A stretch of 64,000 nt of DNA from an uncultured Lachnospiraceae bacterium (GCA_902789175.1 CADANF010000032.1:1-64000); one strand, 5' to 3'; positions 8,560-18,409 are shown, numbered from the stretch's first letter. Program-made: numbers and translations. Notes: a model not told the origin generated them from the letters alone.

Positions 8560-9360
8560 ATGTTTAATATTATAAAATCTCAAAATTATTCGCTTCGCCG
8601 TGACCTAATGGTGGTGCTTACGATACTTACAGCTATAGCTCTGCCTTTCCTTGGAATTTATTTTACCAGAATGATGCAGGAAATAGATTTTTCAAATATT
8701 ACAGGATCAATGTATCATACTCTTCTCAATGAGGATATTGTTGCATTTAATCTTTTTATCATTATGATCTTTGCGGCTAAGACTGTGGGAGGAGATAGCA
8801 GTGATAAGACAATAAATTATGAATTAATGAATGGTCACAGCAGAGAAAAAGTGTTTTTTGCAAGAGTGATAAATGGTTTTTTCTGGAGTGTCATATTTGT
8901 AATGATCACCATATTCCTGCCTTATGTGGTAGTATGTTATATCAATGGCTGGGGAGATAATTGTTCCTTAAATGAGATGCTTATAAGAAATGGACTTTTG
9001 TTTTTTCCTATACTCAGACTATCTGCACTTTTTATGCTGATAACAGTTCTGGCTGATAGCTGTGGCGCAGGAATTGGAGTTAGTTATCTTATTATCCTTA
9101 TTGAGGCTGTTTTTGATTCTGTCTTAGATGCATCTAAAGATAAAGGAGAGTATTTTTATTTATTTAGTCTTTCAAATATCACTAAGCTGACAGAGGTTAA
9201 CAACTCGTGGCAGACTGTTAAAGAGGGAAGGGTCATAAACTGGTTTGATTTTAGTACAAACAGTGAAATGATCAGAAATACGTGCTTTATATCACTTGTT
9301 ATGGCAGCTATTTATATTATGGGAGCTTATTTGTATTTTAAAAAGAAAGACAAGGGTTGA
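8560..9360 (+). CDS. ABC-2 type permease, LanE/LanG-like (first subunit)
   Basis: A 266-residue protein with about six membrane segments. The motif AKTVGGDSSDKTINYELMNGHSREKVFFARV after the second segment is typical of LanE/LanG/BcrB permeases. ATG at 8560 has AGGAG at a good distance; an ATG at 8554 overlapping the ATPase stop is possible. It should form a heterodimeric channel with the next gene, powered by the ATPase at 7640. Confidence 0.82.
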   Translation: MFNIIKSQNYSLRRDLMVVLTILTAIALPFLGIYFTRMMQEIDFSNITGSMYHTLLNEDIVAFNLFIIMIFAAKTVGGDSSDKTINYELMNGHSREKVFFARVINGFFWSVIFVMITIFLPYVVVCYINGWGDNCSLNEMLIRNGLLFFPILRLSALFMLITVLADSCGAGIGVSYLIILIEAVFDSVLDASKDKGEYFYLFSLSNITKLTEVNNSWQTVKEGRVINWFDFSTNSEMIRNTCFISLVMAAIYIMGAYLYFKKKDKG

Positions 9361-9365
9361 TGATT

Positions 9366-10154
9366 ATGAAAAATATGATCAGATCGTTATTATATGAGAT
9401 AAGAAAAAATAGATCTTTAAAGCTGGCATTTATAGGCTTAATCCTGATAAATATCTTATTAGTTTTTATCAATATAGGAGAAAATTCATTTTATGAAGAA
9501 TCAGGTAGTGCAATGCTTGCAGAGGGAAACAGTTTTTCATATATGATGGGGATGTATTTTGTTTTATTTGCTGTTGCTATGATAGCTGGCGGAGATTTTA
9601 AAGATAAGGTTATTAATTATGAGGTGATGTCAGGACATTCCAGGTTAAGTATCTTTATGGCAAGGAATATAATTGCGATATTAGTTGCTTCATCTGGTGG
9701 GCTGATCCTTAGTTTTGTTCCGCTTGTTGCGTCCTGTATCGGATGGGGATTTGGAAACAGACTGGTACTTAGTGACGTGATTTTAAGAACATGTCTTTAT
9801 TTATTTCCGTTTATCAGGATAGCCGCATTATTTTCAATGTTTACATTTTTGATAAAAAATCAATATGCAATGTTGGGAATTGGTTATGGCATCATATCAT
9901 TTTGCCTTGTTACTTCAGGTACGGTAAAAAATCATACTAATTTTTTTACAGCAATGTTTAATCTGAATCTTTTATCAGGTTTTAAAGGCTGGAGTGTTTA
10001 CAATATCAGCAATTTAAGAGGATTAGTGACTTATGCCGCTTTTGACAGCTCAGTAACTGTAAAGATGGTGGCAGGGACAGTGGTCATATCCCTTATTGCA
10101 ACGGGCATTTATCTTCTTTTAGGATATGCACTATTTAGAAGGGATGAGCTATGA
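9366..10154 (+). CDS. ABC-2 type permease, LanE/LanG-like (second subunit)
   Basis: A 262-residue protein with about six membrane segments. It is paralogous to the preceding permease: GGDFKDKVINYEVMSGHSRLSIFMARN aligns with GGDSSDKTINYELMNGHSREKVFFARV. ATG at 9366 is favoured by AAGGG nine bases upstream, with ATG at 9360 as the alternative. Together with 7640 and 8560 it completes an ATPase/permease/permease exporter of the lantibiotic-immunity type. Confidence 0.82.
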   Translation: MKNMIRSLLYEIRKNRSLKLAFIGLILINILLVFINIGENSFYEESGSAMLAEGNSFSYMMGMYFVLFAVAMIAGGDFKDKVINYEVMSGHSRLSIFMARNIIAILVASSGGLILSFVPLVASCIGWGFGNRLVLSDVILRTCLYLFPFIRIAALFSMFTFLIKNQYAMLGIGYGIISFCLVTSGTVKNHTNFFTAMFNLNLLSGFKGWSVYNISNLRGLVTYAAFDSSVTVKMVAGTVVISLIATGIYLLLGYALFRRDEL

Positions 10155-10250
10155 CTTGTTTTAAAAATATTCCGTATTTAAGAGAAATGAACTATGGGTC
10201 GGTGTTGTTAAGAATACAAAATATTTAGTAGAAATAAAAGGAGGATTTCC

Positions 10251-11993
10251 GTGGATATATCATTTGCGATTTTGGAGATATTACTGTCAGTATTTCTATT
10301 TTTTATGTCAGTACGTTTAAAAAAATATCCCACTCCAAAAGGCAGGGTTTTATATTTTGTACCGGTGGCAGTTGCCTTAATTATGCTTGGTTTTGTGGGC
10401 TTTAATCTGATAATGGCGGGGCTTTATTTAGCTTCCTCTTTACTTTGCCTTAGTCTGTTTACGGAGAAGATTAATATAAGAAGGGGCATAGCCTTGGCGG
10501 CATTTCTTTTATCATTAAGCAGTTTGCTTATGATGAAATTTTCAAAAAATTATAAAAGATATTCCATAAGTGAAGATTTTGAAAATGTCTACAACACTAT
10601 GAAAGAGCATTATGTTTTGTCAGAAGAAAAGGGAATAGATTTTGATGGGCTTTATCTTAAATATCAGCCTTTGTTTAAGGAGGCGGATAAAAAGCAGGAT
10701 CTTACTTTAAATTATCAGCTTTGGCAGCAGTTTTCTCAGGAATTCTATGACGGTCATGTAGGTTATGCACCTGGTAATATGAAGGATAAAGAAGTGAGCC
10801 GTATCATTTGTGAGTCCTATGGCAATGATTACGGACTTTCAATAATAAAGCTTTCTTCAGGAGAATTTGTGGCAGTAAATGTTGAAGGAAGCAAGGCTTC
10901 TTATTCAATAAAGAGTTTAGAAGAAGGTAATTACTTAGAAGATGAAGAGATTAAATTATTTAAGGATGCAAGGTTAGAATTTAAAACAAAAAACTCAGAT
11001 AATGACAGGCTCAGTCTTTTAAATGCAGGAATTAAAAATGGTACTGTTATCACTAAATGGAATGGAAAAAATATAGAAGATTATTACGATGATATAAAAT
11101 ACTATTTCTTTCAGGTTCCTGTAGATGAAAACGAAGAATTCTATAAGCCGATGTATGTGGCAGGTATGGGAGGAGATTCGGTAGAGATTTCATTTATTGA
11201 TGAAGAAGGAAAAGAAAAGACTGTAACAGTAAATAAGCTGGGAGCTTATGCCCCTAGGCTTTATAATACATTAATGACTATTGATAAAGGTCTTAAGATA
11301 AATAATCTTGGCTGGGAAGCTTTAAATGAAGAAACTGTTGTCCTTAGAATTTATCAGATGGCTTATGATATGAAATCTTATACTGGCACAGATTATAGTG
11401 AAATGACAGATAAGCTTAGAAGCGAGCTTTTAGCCTATAAAGATGCAGGATATAAGAATATAATAATCGACCTTAGATCAAATACAGGAGGAAGTCCATT
11501 TATGGTAAGGGGAGTGGCGTGTCTCTTTGCCCCAGAGGGAAAGCATTTAGCTTATTATTCAGCAAAGATAAATGAAAACACAGCTACATATGAAAGAGGA
11601 GAAGACGGAAGATACATAATAGGAGAAGAGGCTGTTAGCTATGAAGGCGAAGATCTTTGGCATGATGGAAATATCACCCTGCTTGTAAATGCCCAGACAG
11701 TCAGTGCCGGGGACGATATGGTATACATGATGGGAGAGTATCCTAATGTAAAAATAAAAGGAATAACAAAAAGTAATAATTCCTGTCAGGCTGTACAGGC
11801 AATGGATATTTCAACAGGCTCATTTTCTTTTTCAGTAGTTCCAAATCTTACTCCGGAAGGAGACATTGCAATCGACACCTTAAAAGATCATAAAGCAAGA
11901 GTTGATTTTGATGAATATATCCCTGTAACAAAGGAGATGGTGAGGGCTATATTCGATGAGGGGGAGGATTATATACTTCAGCAAGTAGATTAA
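10251..11993 (+). CDS. Membrane-anchored S41-family (tail-specific-like) peptidase
   Basis: A 580-residue protein with three or four N-terminal membrane segments (to about residue 100) and a large extracytoplasmic domain. The C-terminal half has NIIIDLRSNTGGSPF and TVSAGDDMVYMM, where Ser in SAGD is the expected S41 nucleophile, and a lysine lies in KGITKSNN. No clear PDZ domain is recognised. The start is GTG with an ideal AAAGGAGG site. Substrate unknown. S41 peptidases degrade or process exported proteins. It begins 96 bases after the exporter permeases and may be part of the same response. Confidence 0.8.
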   Translation: MDISFAILEILLSVFLFFMSVRLKKYPTPKGRVLYFVPVAVALIMLGFVGFNLIMAGLYLASSLLCLSLFTEKINIRRGIALAAFLLSLSSLLMMKFSKNYKRYSISEDFENVYNTMKEHYVLSEEKGIDFDGLYLKYQPLFKEADKKQDLTLNYQLWQQFSQEFYDGHVGYAPGNMKDKEVSRIICESYGNDYGLSIIKLSSGEFVAVNVEGSKASYSIKSLEEGNYLEDEEIKLFKDARLEFKTKNSDNDRLSLLNAGIKNGTVITKWNGKNIEDYYDDIKYYFFQVPVDENEEFYKPMYVAGMGGDSVEISFIDEEGKEKTVTVNKLGAYAPRLYNTLMTIDKGLKINNLGWEALNEETVVLRIYQMAYDMKSYTGTDYSEMTDKLRSELLAYKDAGYKNIIIDLRSNTGGSPFMVRGVACLFAPEGKHLAYYSAKINENTATYERGEDGRYIIGEEAVSYEGEDLWHDGNITLLVNAQTVSAGDDMVYMMGEYPNVKIKGITKSNNSCQAVQAMDISTGSFSFSVVPNLTPEGDIAIDTLKDHKARVDFDEYIPVTKEMVRAIFDEGEDYILQQVD

Positions 11994-12020
11994 ATATGGC
12001 GACCAGATTCTAGACGAACG

Positions 12021-12110
12021 CCAAAATATAAAAGACACTCAAGCAATGCCATCAGCGGGCTAAAACATGCCCTTTGATGGCATTCTTTCGTGTCTTTTAT
12101 TATATTTTGG
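12021..12110. terminator. Large two-tier hairpin, probable bidirectional terminator
   Basis: The outer arms CCAAAATATAAAAGACAC and GTGTCTTTTATTATATTTTGG pair with a three-base bulge. The inner arms AATGCCATCA and TGATGGCATT pair around a loop that also has GGGC/GCCC. The whole 90-base stretch can fold into one stem and ends T-rich. It occupies most of the 341-base gap after the peptidase gene. Confidence 0.7.
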
Positions 12111-12250
12111 CTGGGGATAGATACTTTATTTCATGCCATCGCAGTAGCCTGATTAATGAGATTTTTGCATCGGTATCTATAATTTAGATGGGGATAATAC
12201 TTTATGAAAGGGTATCATTCCGGCATATCTCTTCGCGTCATTTTTTTGTA

Positions 12251-12280
12251 TAGACATCCATAATAAATAAGGCGTATTAT
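12251..12280 (+). promoter_or_regulatory. Probable promoter of the small membrane protein gene
   Basis: TAGACA at 12251-12256 and TATTAT at 12275-12280 are separated by 18 bases, 55 bases before the next start codon. Confidence 0.5.
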
Positions 12281-12334
12281 AGAATAATAAAATTAATGTA
12301 AAAAGTCATTAAATGGGGATTAAGGAAGGTTGAT

Positions 12335-12742
12335 ATGAAGACCATTAATAAAGTAGGGAGATTTTTAGGAATCATATCATCGTTTGTGATAATAATTGCT
12401 TTGTTTTTGCCAAGTGTTGACAGAGATTATATGGATATCAGATATAGTACGCTTACTGTATTTGAGAGCAATAAAGTTGGTGGAGTAATCATTATCATAA
12501 TAGCGATTGCAGGATGTTATGCTGCATTTAAAGGAAGCGGACTTGCTACAAGTATTGCAGGTATTGCATCACTAGCAGCAAACATTTTCTTTGCAGTACG
12601 TTTTGAAAGTGCTGATCCAGTGGTAAGAGCACTTAAAAGGATCGATCTGGGACTTGTGACACAGGGACTCGGGTTTTGGATTGCAATTTTTGGATCACTG
12701 GTTTTATTAGGATCAGGAATCATGCTTTCAAAACAAAACTAA
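12335..12742 (+). CDS. Small integral membrane protein, unknown function
   Basis: A 135-residue protein with four hydrophobic segments (about residues 11-28, 48-65, 70-88 and 110-131) and short loops. AAGGAAGG precedes the ATG. It has its own promoter and lies between a large terminator hairpin and the AAC(3)-like gene. No motif is recognised. The general look is similar to small Firmicutes membrane proteins annotated only as hypothetical. Confidence 0.7.
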   Translation: MKTINKVGRFLGIISSFVIIIALFLPSVDRDYMDIRYSTLTVFESNKVGGVIIIIIAIAGCYAAFKGSGLATSIAGIASLAANIFFAVRFESADPVVRALKRIDLGLVTQGLGFWIAIFGSLVLLGSGIMLSKQN

Positions 12743-12916
12743 GCATTATAAGCAGAGTATCAGCAAAAAAAAAGCGGGTGGGACGTGTAACTTATTTCCA
12801 ATAAAGAAAATATTTTTTCTAGGTTATGCGTTTAACCTATTGCAAAATAAGGAAACTTAGGTAATAATCATAAACAGGACAGATAATAAATCTAATGAAT
12901 TGACAGGAGATATTAT

Positions 12917-13711
12917 ATGGAAAAGTTTATGACAACAGTTACTAAAGAAGATATAAAAAAATCATTAAAGGAATTAGGACTTGCTAGTGGGGACACCGTA
13001 ATGGTGCATACTTCACTTGGAAGTATCGGATATGTATGTGGCGGAGCCCAGGGAGTTATTGAAGCTTTAATTGAGACAGTAGGCAGTGAAGGAACAATCA
13101 TGATGCCAACTCAGTCATGGAAGAATCTTGATCCGGAAGATGGCGTTCATTGGACTATCTCAAAGGATGACTGGCAGATCATAAGAGATAACTGGCCAGC
13201 ATATGATAAGGCTATAACTCCTACTAATACAATGGGTGCCGTTGCAGAAATGTTTAGAAGCTGGCCTGGGGCTTTAAGAAGTGATCATCCAGCCAGATCT
13301 GTTGCTGCATGGGGAAAACATGCAGAGTATCTTACAAAAGATCATGATCTCTCTAATATCTTTGGAGAGGGTTCACCTATAGCAAAATTATATGAATTAA
13401 ATGCCAAAGTACTTCTTATCGGTGTTGGATATGATAAGAATACATCTATTCATCTTGCAGATGTTAGAGCTGAGTATCCTGGAAAACATAACTGCACTGA
13501 ATATAGTGCCATTATGGAGAATGGTAAGAGAGTATGGAAGGCATATGACACTCTGTTTGTTGACGGAGAAGATTTTGATGCCATTGGAGAAGCATTTGAA
13601 GCAGAATGTGCTGTTTCACATGCTAAGGCAGGAGATGCAGAACTTAGACTTATGAATCAGCGTGACATAGTTGATTTTTCAGTAAAATGGATTGAAGAAA
13701 ATAGAAAATAG
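12917..13711 (+). CDS. AAC(3)-family (antibiotic NAT) acetyltransferase
   Basis: A 264-residue single-domain protein. MVHTSLGSIGYVCGGAQGVIEAL, TIMMPTQSW, the HPARSVAAWG motif and GVGYDKNTSIHLAD are characteristic of aminoglycoside 3-N-acetyltransferase-like proteins (YokD/FrbF group), which use acetyl-CoA. The length is normal for the family. Chromosomal members often have unknown physiological substrates, so resistance cannot be inferred from sequence alone. GGAGA lies before the ATG. Confidence 0.88.
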   Translation: MEKFMTTVTKEDIKKSLKELGLASGDTVMVHTSLGSIGYVCGGAQGVIEALIETVGSEGTIMMPTQSWKNLDPEDGVHWTISKDDWQIIRDNWPAYDKAITPTNTMGAVAEMFRSWPGALRSDHPARSVAAWGKHAEYLTKDHDLSNIFGEGSPIAKLYELNAKVLLIGVGYDKNTSIHLADVRAEYPGKHNCTEYSAIMENGKRVWKAYDTLFVDGEDFDAIGEAFEAECAVSHAKAGDAELRLMNQRDIVDFSVKWIEENRK

Positions 13712-13794
13712 TTCTTACATCTCAATTTTAAATCTGGCTGATAGGGTATGAGTTTCCCTTTAGCATTTTACCCGCTTTAAAACTCACTTACTTA

Positions 13795-13843
13795 GCTGAT
13801 GGTCTTTGTTTTTGTTCGTTTTCAAAGACCCTCAGCTTTTTTT
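13795..13843 (+). terminator. Intrinsic terminator after the AAC(3)-like gene
   Basis: GCTGATGGTCTTTG pairs with CAAAGACCCTCAGC with one internal mismatch and is followed by eight T residues. Confidence 0.88.
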
Positions 13844-13934
13844 TATGCTTATTTTTTGTTGCAGATAAAGTTGTTAATGACGTAAAATAACAAAAAAAGA
13901 TAGAAAATAAGTTAAAGCAAAGGATTTTAGGCGG

Positions 13935-15818
13935 ATGTTTTTACCAATATCTAAAAAAGAAATGAAAGAAAGAGGCTGGGATACAGCTGATTTTATATAT
14001 GTGATCGGAGATGCTTATGTGGATCATTCTTCATTTGGACCGGCTATTATCAGCCGCACACTTGAGGCTCATGGTTATAAAGTAGCTATCATATCACAGC
14101 CGGATTATAAAGACTCTGCCAGCATCAGAGCCTTGGGAAAACCACGTCTTGGATTCCTTGTATCTGCCGGTAACATGGATTCAATGGTCAATCATTATAC
14201 AGTGAATAAAAAAAGAAGGCATGAGGATGCTTATACACCAGGCGGAAAAGCCGGAAAAAGACCGGATAATGCAACCATATGCTACTGCCAGATGATAAGA
14301 AAAGAGTTCGGAAATGATATGCCGATAATAATCGGCGGCATTGAAGCAAGCTTAAGACGTCTTGCTCATTATGATTATTGGGCAGATAAATATAAAAAGT
14401 CTATCCTTCTTGATTCAGGGGCAGATCTTTTAATATATGGAATGGGAGAGCTTGCAACAGTTGAAGTTGTAGATGCTCTTAATTCAGGAATAGCTATAAG
14501 AGATATAACTTATGTAGCAGGAACTGCATATAATGCAAGAAATCTTGATACAGTTTATGACTGTATCATGCTTCCTTCTTATGATGAATGCCTCGTAGAT
14601 AGATCAAAGTATGCTGAATCATTTAGGATACAGCATATGAATACTGACAGTATAAGTGGAAAAACTCTGGTTGAACAGTATGGGTCTCACAGATTTGTGA
14701 TACAGAATCCGCCAATGAGACCGCTTACTACAATGGAGTTAGATGATGTATATGAACTTCCTTATGAAAATAGATGGCACCCATCTTATGATAAATTAGG
14801 CGGAGTTCCTGCCTTTGGTGATATAAAGTTTTCACTTACTGCAAACCGCGGATGTTTTGGGGGATGTAGTTTCTGTGCGATAACATTTCATCAGGGAAGA
14901 GTATTACAGGCAAGATCTAAGGAATCTCTCCTTAAGGAAGCAAAATGGATGATAGAACAGCCTGATTTTAAGGGATACATCTATGATGTGGGTGGTCCTA
15001 CAGCGGACTTTGATCATCCAGCCTGCGAGAAACAAAAGAAATATGGTGTCTGTCAGAATAAACAGTGCCTTTATCCTGAGGTCTGCCCTAATATGAAGGT
15101 AGATCATAAAGGCTATGTAGAGGTCCTTCGGGAATTAAGAAAACTTCCGGGGGTTAAGAAGGTCTTTATAAGATCAGGTATAAGATTTGATTATGTTCTT
15201 AAGGATAGGGATGATACATTTCTCAGGGAGCTGATAAAGTATCATATCTCGGGACAGCTTCGTGTGGCACCGGAACATGTAACTGATCATGTGCTCGATC
15301 TTATGGGAAAGCCAAGGTGCGAGGTATATAATAGATTCTGTAAGAAATTTGAAAAGATTAATAAGGAATTAAAGAAAGATCAGTATCTTGTTCCTTATCT
15401 TATTTCTTCTCATCCGGGATCTGATCTAAATGATGCCATTGCTCTTGCGGAAGCTATAAGGGATATGGGATATATGCCGGAACAGGTGCAGGATTTCTAT
15501 CCAACTCCGTCCACAGTATCTACGGTCATGTATTACACTGGTCTTGATCCTAGAACCATGAAGAAGGTAAGAAGTGCTCATGATATGCATGAGAAGGCTA
15601 TGCAAAGAGCTCTTCTTCAATATAAAAAACCTGAGAATTATGAATTGGTAAAAGAAGCTTTGATAAAGGCAAAAAGACAGGATCTTATTGGATTTGATGA
15701 AAAATGTCTCATCCCTCCAAGAAAGATTAATTTTCAGGAAAAAAAGCCTAAAAGAATAGAGAGAAGTATCGAGAGAAAAGGCAAAAAAAAACCAGCAAAA
15801 TATAAGAAAAAAGTATGA
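13935..15818 (+). CDS. YgiQ-family radical SAM protein
   Basis: A 627-residue protein beginning FLPISKKEMKERGWD, as usual for YgiQ. The radical SAM motif is NRGCFGGCSFCAI (C-x3-C-x2-C), preceded by a cobalamin-binding-like N-terminal domain with GGIEASLRRLAHYDYW. A second cysteine cluster (CEKQKKYGVCQNKQC and VCPN) follows. The basic C-terminal tail (KKPKRIERSIERKGKKKPAKYKKK) suggests RNA or ribosome contact. The reaction is not established for the family. The gene is monocistronic, with terminators on both sides. Confidence 0.92.
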   Translation: MFLPISKKEMKERGWDTADFIYVIGDAYVDHSSFGPAIISRTLEAHGYKVAIISQPDYKDSASIRALGKPRLGFLVSAGNMDSMVNHYTVNKKRRHEDAYTPGGKAGKRPDNATICYCQMIRKEFGNDMPIIIGGIEASLRRLAHYDYWADKYKKSILLDSGADLLIYGMGELATVEVVDALNSGIAIRDITYVAGTAYNARNLDTVYDCIMLPSYDECLVDRSKYAESFRIQHMNTDSISGKTLVEQYGSHRFVIQNPPMRPLTTMELDDVYELPYENRWHPSYDKLGGVPAFGDIKFSLTANRGCFGGCSFCAITFHQGRVLQARSKESLLKEAKWMIEQPDFKGYIYDVGGPTADFDHPACEKQKKYGVCQNKQCLYPEVCPNMKVDHKGYVEVLRELRKLPGVKKVFIRSGIRFDYVLKDRDDTFLRELIKYHISGQLRVAPEHVTDHVLDLMGKPRCEVYNRFCKKFEKINKELKKDQYLVPYLISSHPGSDLNDAIALAEAIRDMGYMPEQVQDFYPTPSTVSTVMYYTGLDPRTMKKVRSAHDMHEKAMQRALLQYKKPENYELVKEALIKAKRQDLIGFDEKCLIPPRKINFQEKKPKRIERSIERKGKKKPAKYKKKV

Positions 15819-15865
15819 ACTTAAAAGTCATTTTATAGAGAAGAAATGGCCCATATGTTAAAATT

Positions 15866-15900
15866 ATCCTGTATATGCGTTGCATTTACAGGATTTTTTT
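15866..15900 (+). terminator. Intrinsic terminator after ygiQ
   Basis: ATCCTGTATATGC pairs with GCATTTACAGGAT around GTT, followed by seven T residues. Confidence 0.85.
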
Positions 15901-15964
15901 ATGTGATGTATTTATAGGGTTTTATGCGATGCCAAAACAGGATTTTTAATATATGGGGGCGCTT

Positions 15965-16339
15965 ATGAAAAATAGTCTTTTTATAGAAAATAAAGAAGAT
16001 TTTGATAATTCAGAAACTGGGGTTTATTGTCTTGATGAAGAAAGACGGATCACCTATTGGAATAAGAAAGCAGAAGAGATCACAGGTTATACATCAGATG
16101 AAATGATTGGCAAATATTGCTTTGAAGGCGGACTTGATCATATAACAGAAGATAATGCCCATCTTTGTAATACTATGTGTCCTATGCTGGGAAGCATGTT
16201 TGATGGAGAAAAAAGAGCGGCTATAGTCTGGCTGCTTAGTAAATCCGGTGAAAGAGTAAAAGTAAAAGTTGAAACGGATTGTTTATATGAGGGGGATAAA
16301 ACCATAGGAGCAATTGAATTTTTCAAACCTGTAGACTGA
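15965..16339 (+). CDS. Stand-alone PAS sensor protein with Cys/His cluster
   Basis: A 124-residue single PAS domain: TGVYCLDEERRITYWNKKAEEITGY is the typical PAS core start. A Cys/His cluster follows in the middle (Cys52, His59, Cys68, Cys72, the last in LCNTMCP). The same C...H...LC-x3-CP pattern occurs in PAS domains attached to diguanylate cyclases. It may hold a metal or heme, but that is inference. ATG at 15965 is preceded by GGGGG; an ATG four codons upstream is possible. It is co-transcribed with the EAL protein 15 bases downstream and probably gives it sensory input. Confidence 0.75.
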   Translation: MKNSLFIENKEDFDNSETGVYCLDEERRITYWNKKAEEITGYTSDEMIGKYCFEGGLDHITEDNAHLCNTMCPMLGSMFDGEKRAAIVWLLSKSGERVKVKVETDCLYEGDKTIGAIEFFKPVD

Positions 16340-16354
16340 GACGGGGGATCTGTT

Positions 16355-18409
16355 ATGGCTAAATACGACGCAGAAAAGTATAAAGATCAACTTTTATTCC
16401 AGGCATTTGATTCGATGCCTGGTGGAGTTTTGGTGTATAAAGCCAATGAAGAGGAAGAGATTCTCTATGCGAATCATGCAACCCTTACTATATTTGAATG
16501 CAGTTCTTTTGATGAATTTATGGAATTATCTGAGGGATCATTTAAAAAAATGGTCCACCCCGATGATATCGAATTAGTTGAAAGTGATATAGAAAACCAG
16601 ATCATCACGGGTATCGATAAATTTGATCATGTAAATTACAGGATAATCACTAAAAATAAAAAAGTACGTTACCTGGAGGATTATGGAAAGTTAGTCGAAC
16701 ATCCTTCTTTAGGGCTTTTATATTATGTTTTCCTTGTTGATACAGATATTAAATATCTTACTTATGATGTGGATAAATTAACAGGACTGCCTGGGCAGAA
16801 GCGATTTAATGAATATGCTTCCAGGCTTTTAAAATTAATGTCCCTTAATAAAGATGCACCAAAGATGGTGTATATCTATTTAAATATCAGCCGCTTTAAG
16901 ATAATAAATATTAAATATGGCATCGAACGTGGAGACAGGATTTTAAAAGAAGTAGCTTCAATCTTAAAAGATGTATTTATAAATGATTATATTTCCAGAT
17001 TTGCCGATGATCATTTTGCCCTTCTTACAGTGAATGAGCGTATCAAAGAAAAGATAGAAGAAATAAGCAGACGTATAATGGATATCGAGCTTATAGGAAA
17101 TACTATCGAATTAAAAATCGGGGCATTTCTTGTAAGAGATTATAATGAAAAAGCAGAGATTTCTGTAGGCTATGCCCAGATTGCCTGCGAAAGCATTAAA
17201 TATCAGGCTGGGGAACATTTTGTATATTATACTGATGAACTTGGACGTAAGATCAATCTTCAGTATTATGTTGTAAATAATATAGAAATGGCTATAGAAA
17301 AAGGTTATATTAAAGTTTTCTATCAGCCGGTAATAAGAGCACTTACGGGTGAATTATGTGGCATGGAAGCCCTCGCCAGGTGGATAGATCCGGAAGTAGG
17401 ATTCCTTAATCCTTACGATTTCATATCCGCCCTCGAAGATGCAAGGCTGATCCATAAACTTGACAGGTATATTGTTAAAGAAGTATGCGAGAATTACAAG
17501 AGATGTGTAGAAAATGATATCCCTCTCGTTCCGGTATCATTTAATCTATCCAGACTTGACTTTGTTTTGACAGATATAAGAAAAGAGATTGATGATCTTG
17601 CAGATTCCTATAATGTGCCTAAAAAAATGCTGAATATTGAGATTACTGAAAGTATGTTTATGGAGGATGCAAGCCGCATTAAAGAGCAGATCGATGGCTT
17701 CCATGAATCTGGATATAATGTCTGGATGGATGATTTTGGAAGTGGTTATTCATCTCTTAATGTTCTTAAGGATTTTGACTTTGATGAATTAAAGATAGAT
17801 ATGGTCTTTCTTTCTAACTTCAATAAGAAGTCAAAGAATATCATCGAATCAGCAGTAATGCTGGCTAAAAGAATAAATATACAGACTTTGGCTGAAGGGG
17901 TTGAAACCAGGGAACAGTTTGAGTTTTTAAGAAGTATAGGCTGTGAGAAGATACAGGGCTATTATTTCAGCAAGCCATCTCCTTATGAAGAGATAATTAA
18001 GAACTGTAAGGAGAAGGGGGCTGAGGTAGAAAAATGGTCAGAGGCGGAGTATTATGACAAGGTTGGTAAAGTGAATTTCCTTACAGATAATCCGCTTGCT
18101 ATTTCAGAAGATGATGGAAAGCATTTCAGGATACTCTTTGCAAATGAGCTTTTTAAAGAGGTTTTAGCCAGCAGTGGAGTTTTATCTGTTGAAGAAGCTG
18201 AGAAGAATATGAATAAACCGGATAATCCAATCCATAAATTATTACGTGAATTCGCGAAAAAGGTTCAGGGAAATGAGGATAAGGAACTGACTTATCCTTA
18301 TGGAAAAGAATATATGGAGCTCAAGGCCCGGGTCATTGCTGAATATAACGGAAGATATATGTATGCTTTAAGCATTAATAATATTACTAGTATAACGTTC
18401 GCAAAATAA
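16355..18409 (+). CDS. PAS-GGDEF(degenerate)-EAL cyclic-di-GMP phosphodiesterase
   Basis: A 684-residue protein: PAS domain (about 10-130), GGDEF domain (about 140-295), EAL domain (about 305-550) and a C-terminal PAS-like region. The GGDEF motif reads RFADDHF (217-221), so cyclase activity is not expected. The EAL domain keeps GMEALARW (EAL 338-340), NIEITES, DDFGSGYSS (Asp459, Asp460), LKIDMVF, AEGVET and QGYYFSKP, indicating active c-di-GMP hydrolysis. No membrane segment is present. The last seven residues, TSITFAK, and the stop codon are supplied by the inserted hairpin repeat at 18387, so the native C-terminus may be altered. Confidence 0.9.
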   Translation: MAKYDAEKYKDQLLFQAFDSMPGGVLVYKANEEEEILYANHATLTIFECSSFDEFMELSEGSFKKMVHPDDIELVESDIENQIITGIDKFDHVNYRIITKNKKVRYLEDYGKLVEHPSLGLLYYVFLVDTDIKYLTYDVDKLTGLPGQKRFNEYASRLLKLMSLNKDAPKMVYIYLNISRFKIINIKYGIERGDRILKEVASILKDVFINDYISRFADDHFALLTVNERIKEKIEEISRRIMDIELIGNTIELKIGAFLVRDYNEKAEISVGYAQIACESIKYQAGEHFVYYTDELGRKINLQYYVVNNIEMAIEKGYIKVFYQPVIRALTGELCGMEALARWIDPEVGFLNPYDFISALEDARLIHKLDRYIVKEVCENYKRCVENDIPLVPVSFNLSRLDFVLTDIRKEIDDLADSYNVPKKMLNIEITESMFMEDASRIKEQIDGFHESGYNVWMDDFGSGYSSLNVLKDFDFDELKIDMVFLSNFNKKSKNIIESAVMLAKRINIQTLAEGVETREQFEFLRSIGCEKIQGYYFSKPSPYEEIIKNCKEKGAEVEKWSEAEYYDKVGKVNFLTDNPLAISEDDGKHFRILFANELFKEVLASSGVLSVEEAEKNMNKPDNPIHKLLREFAKKVQGNEDKELTYPYGKEYMELKARVIAEYNGRYMYALSINNITSITFAK

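Noticed and set aside
12917-13711. AAC(3)-like gene considered as an acquired resistance determinant
   Set aside because: Base and codon use match the neighbours and no mobile-element signs flank it, so it looks like a resident chromosomal family member.
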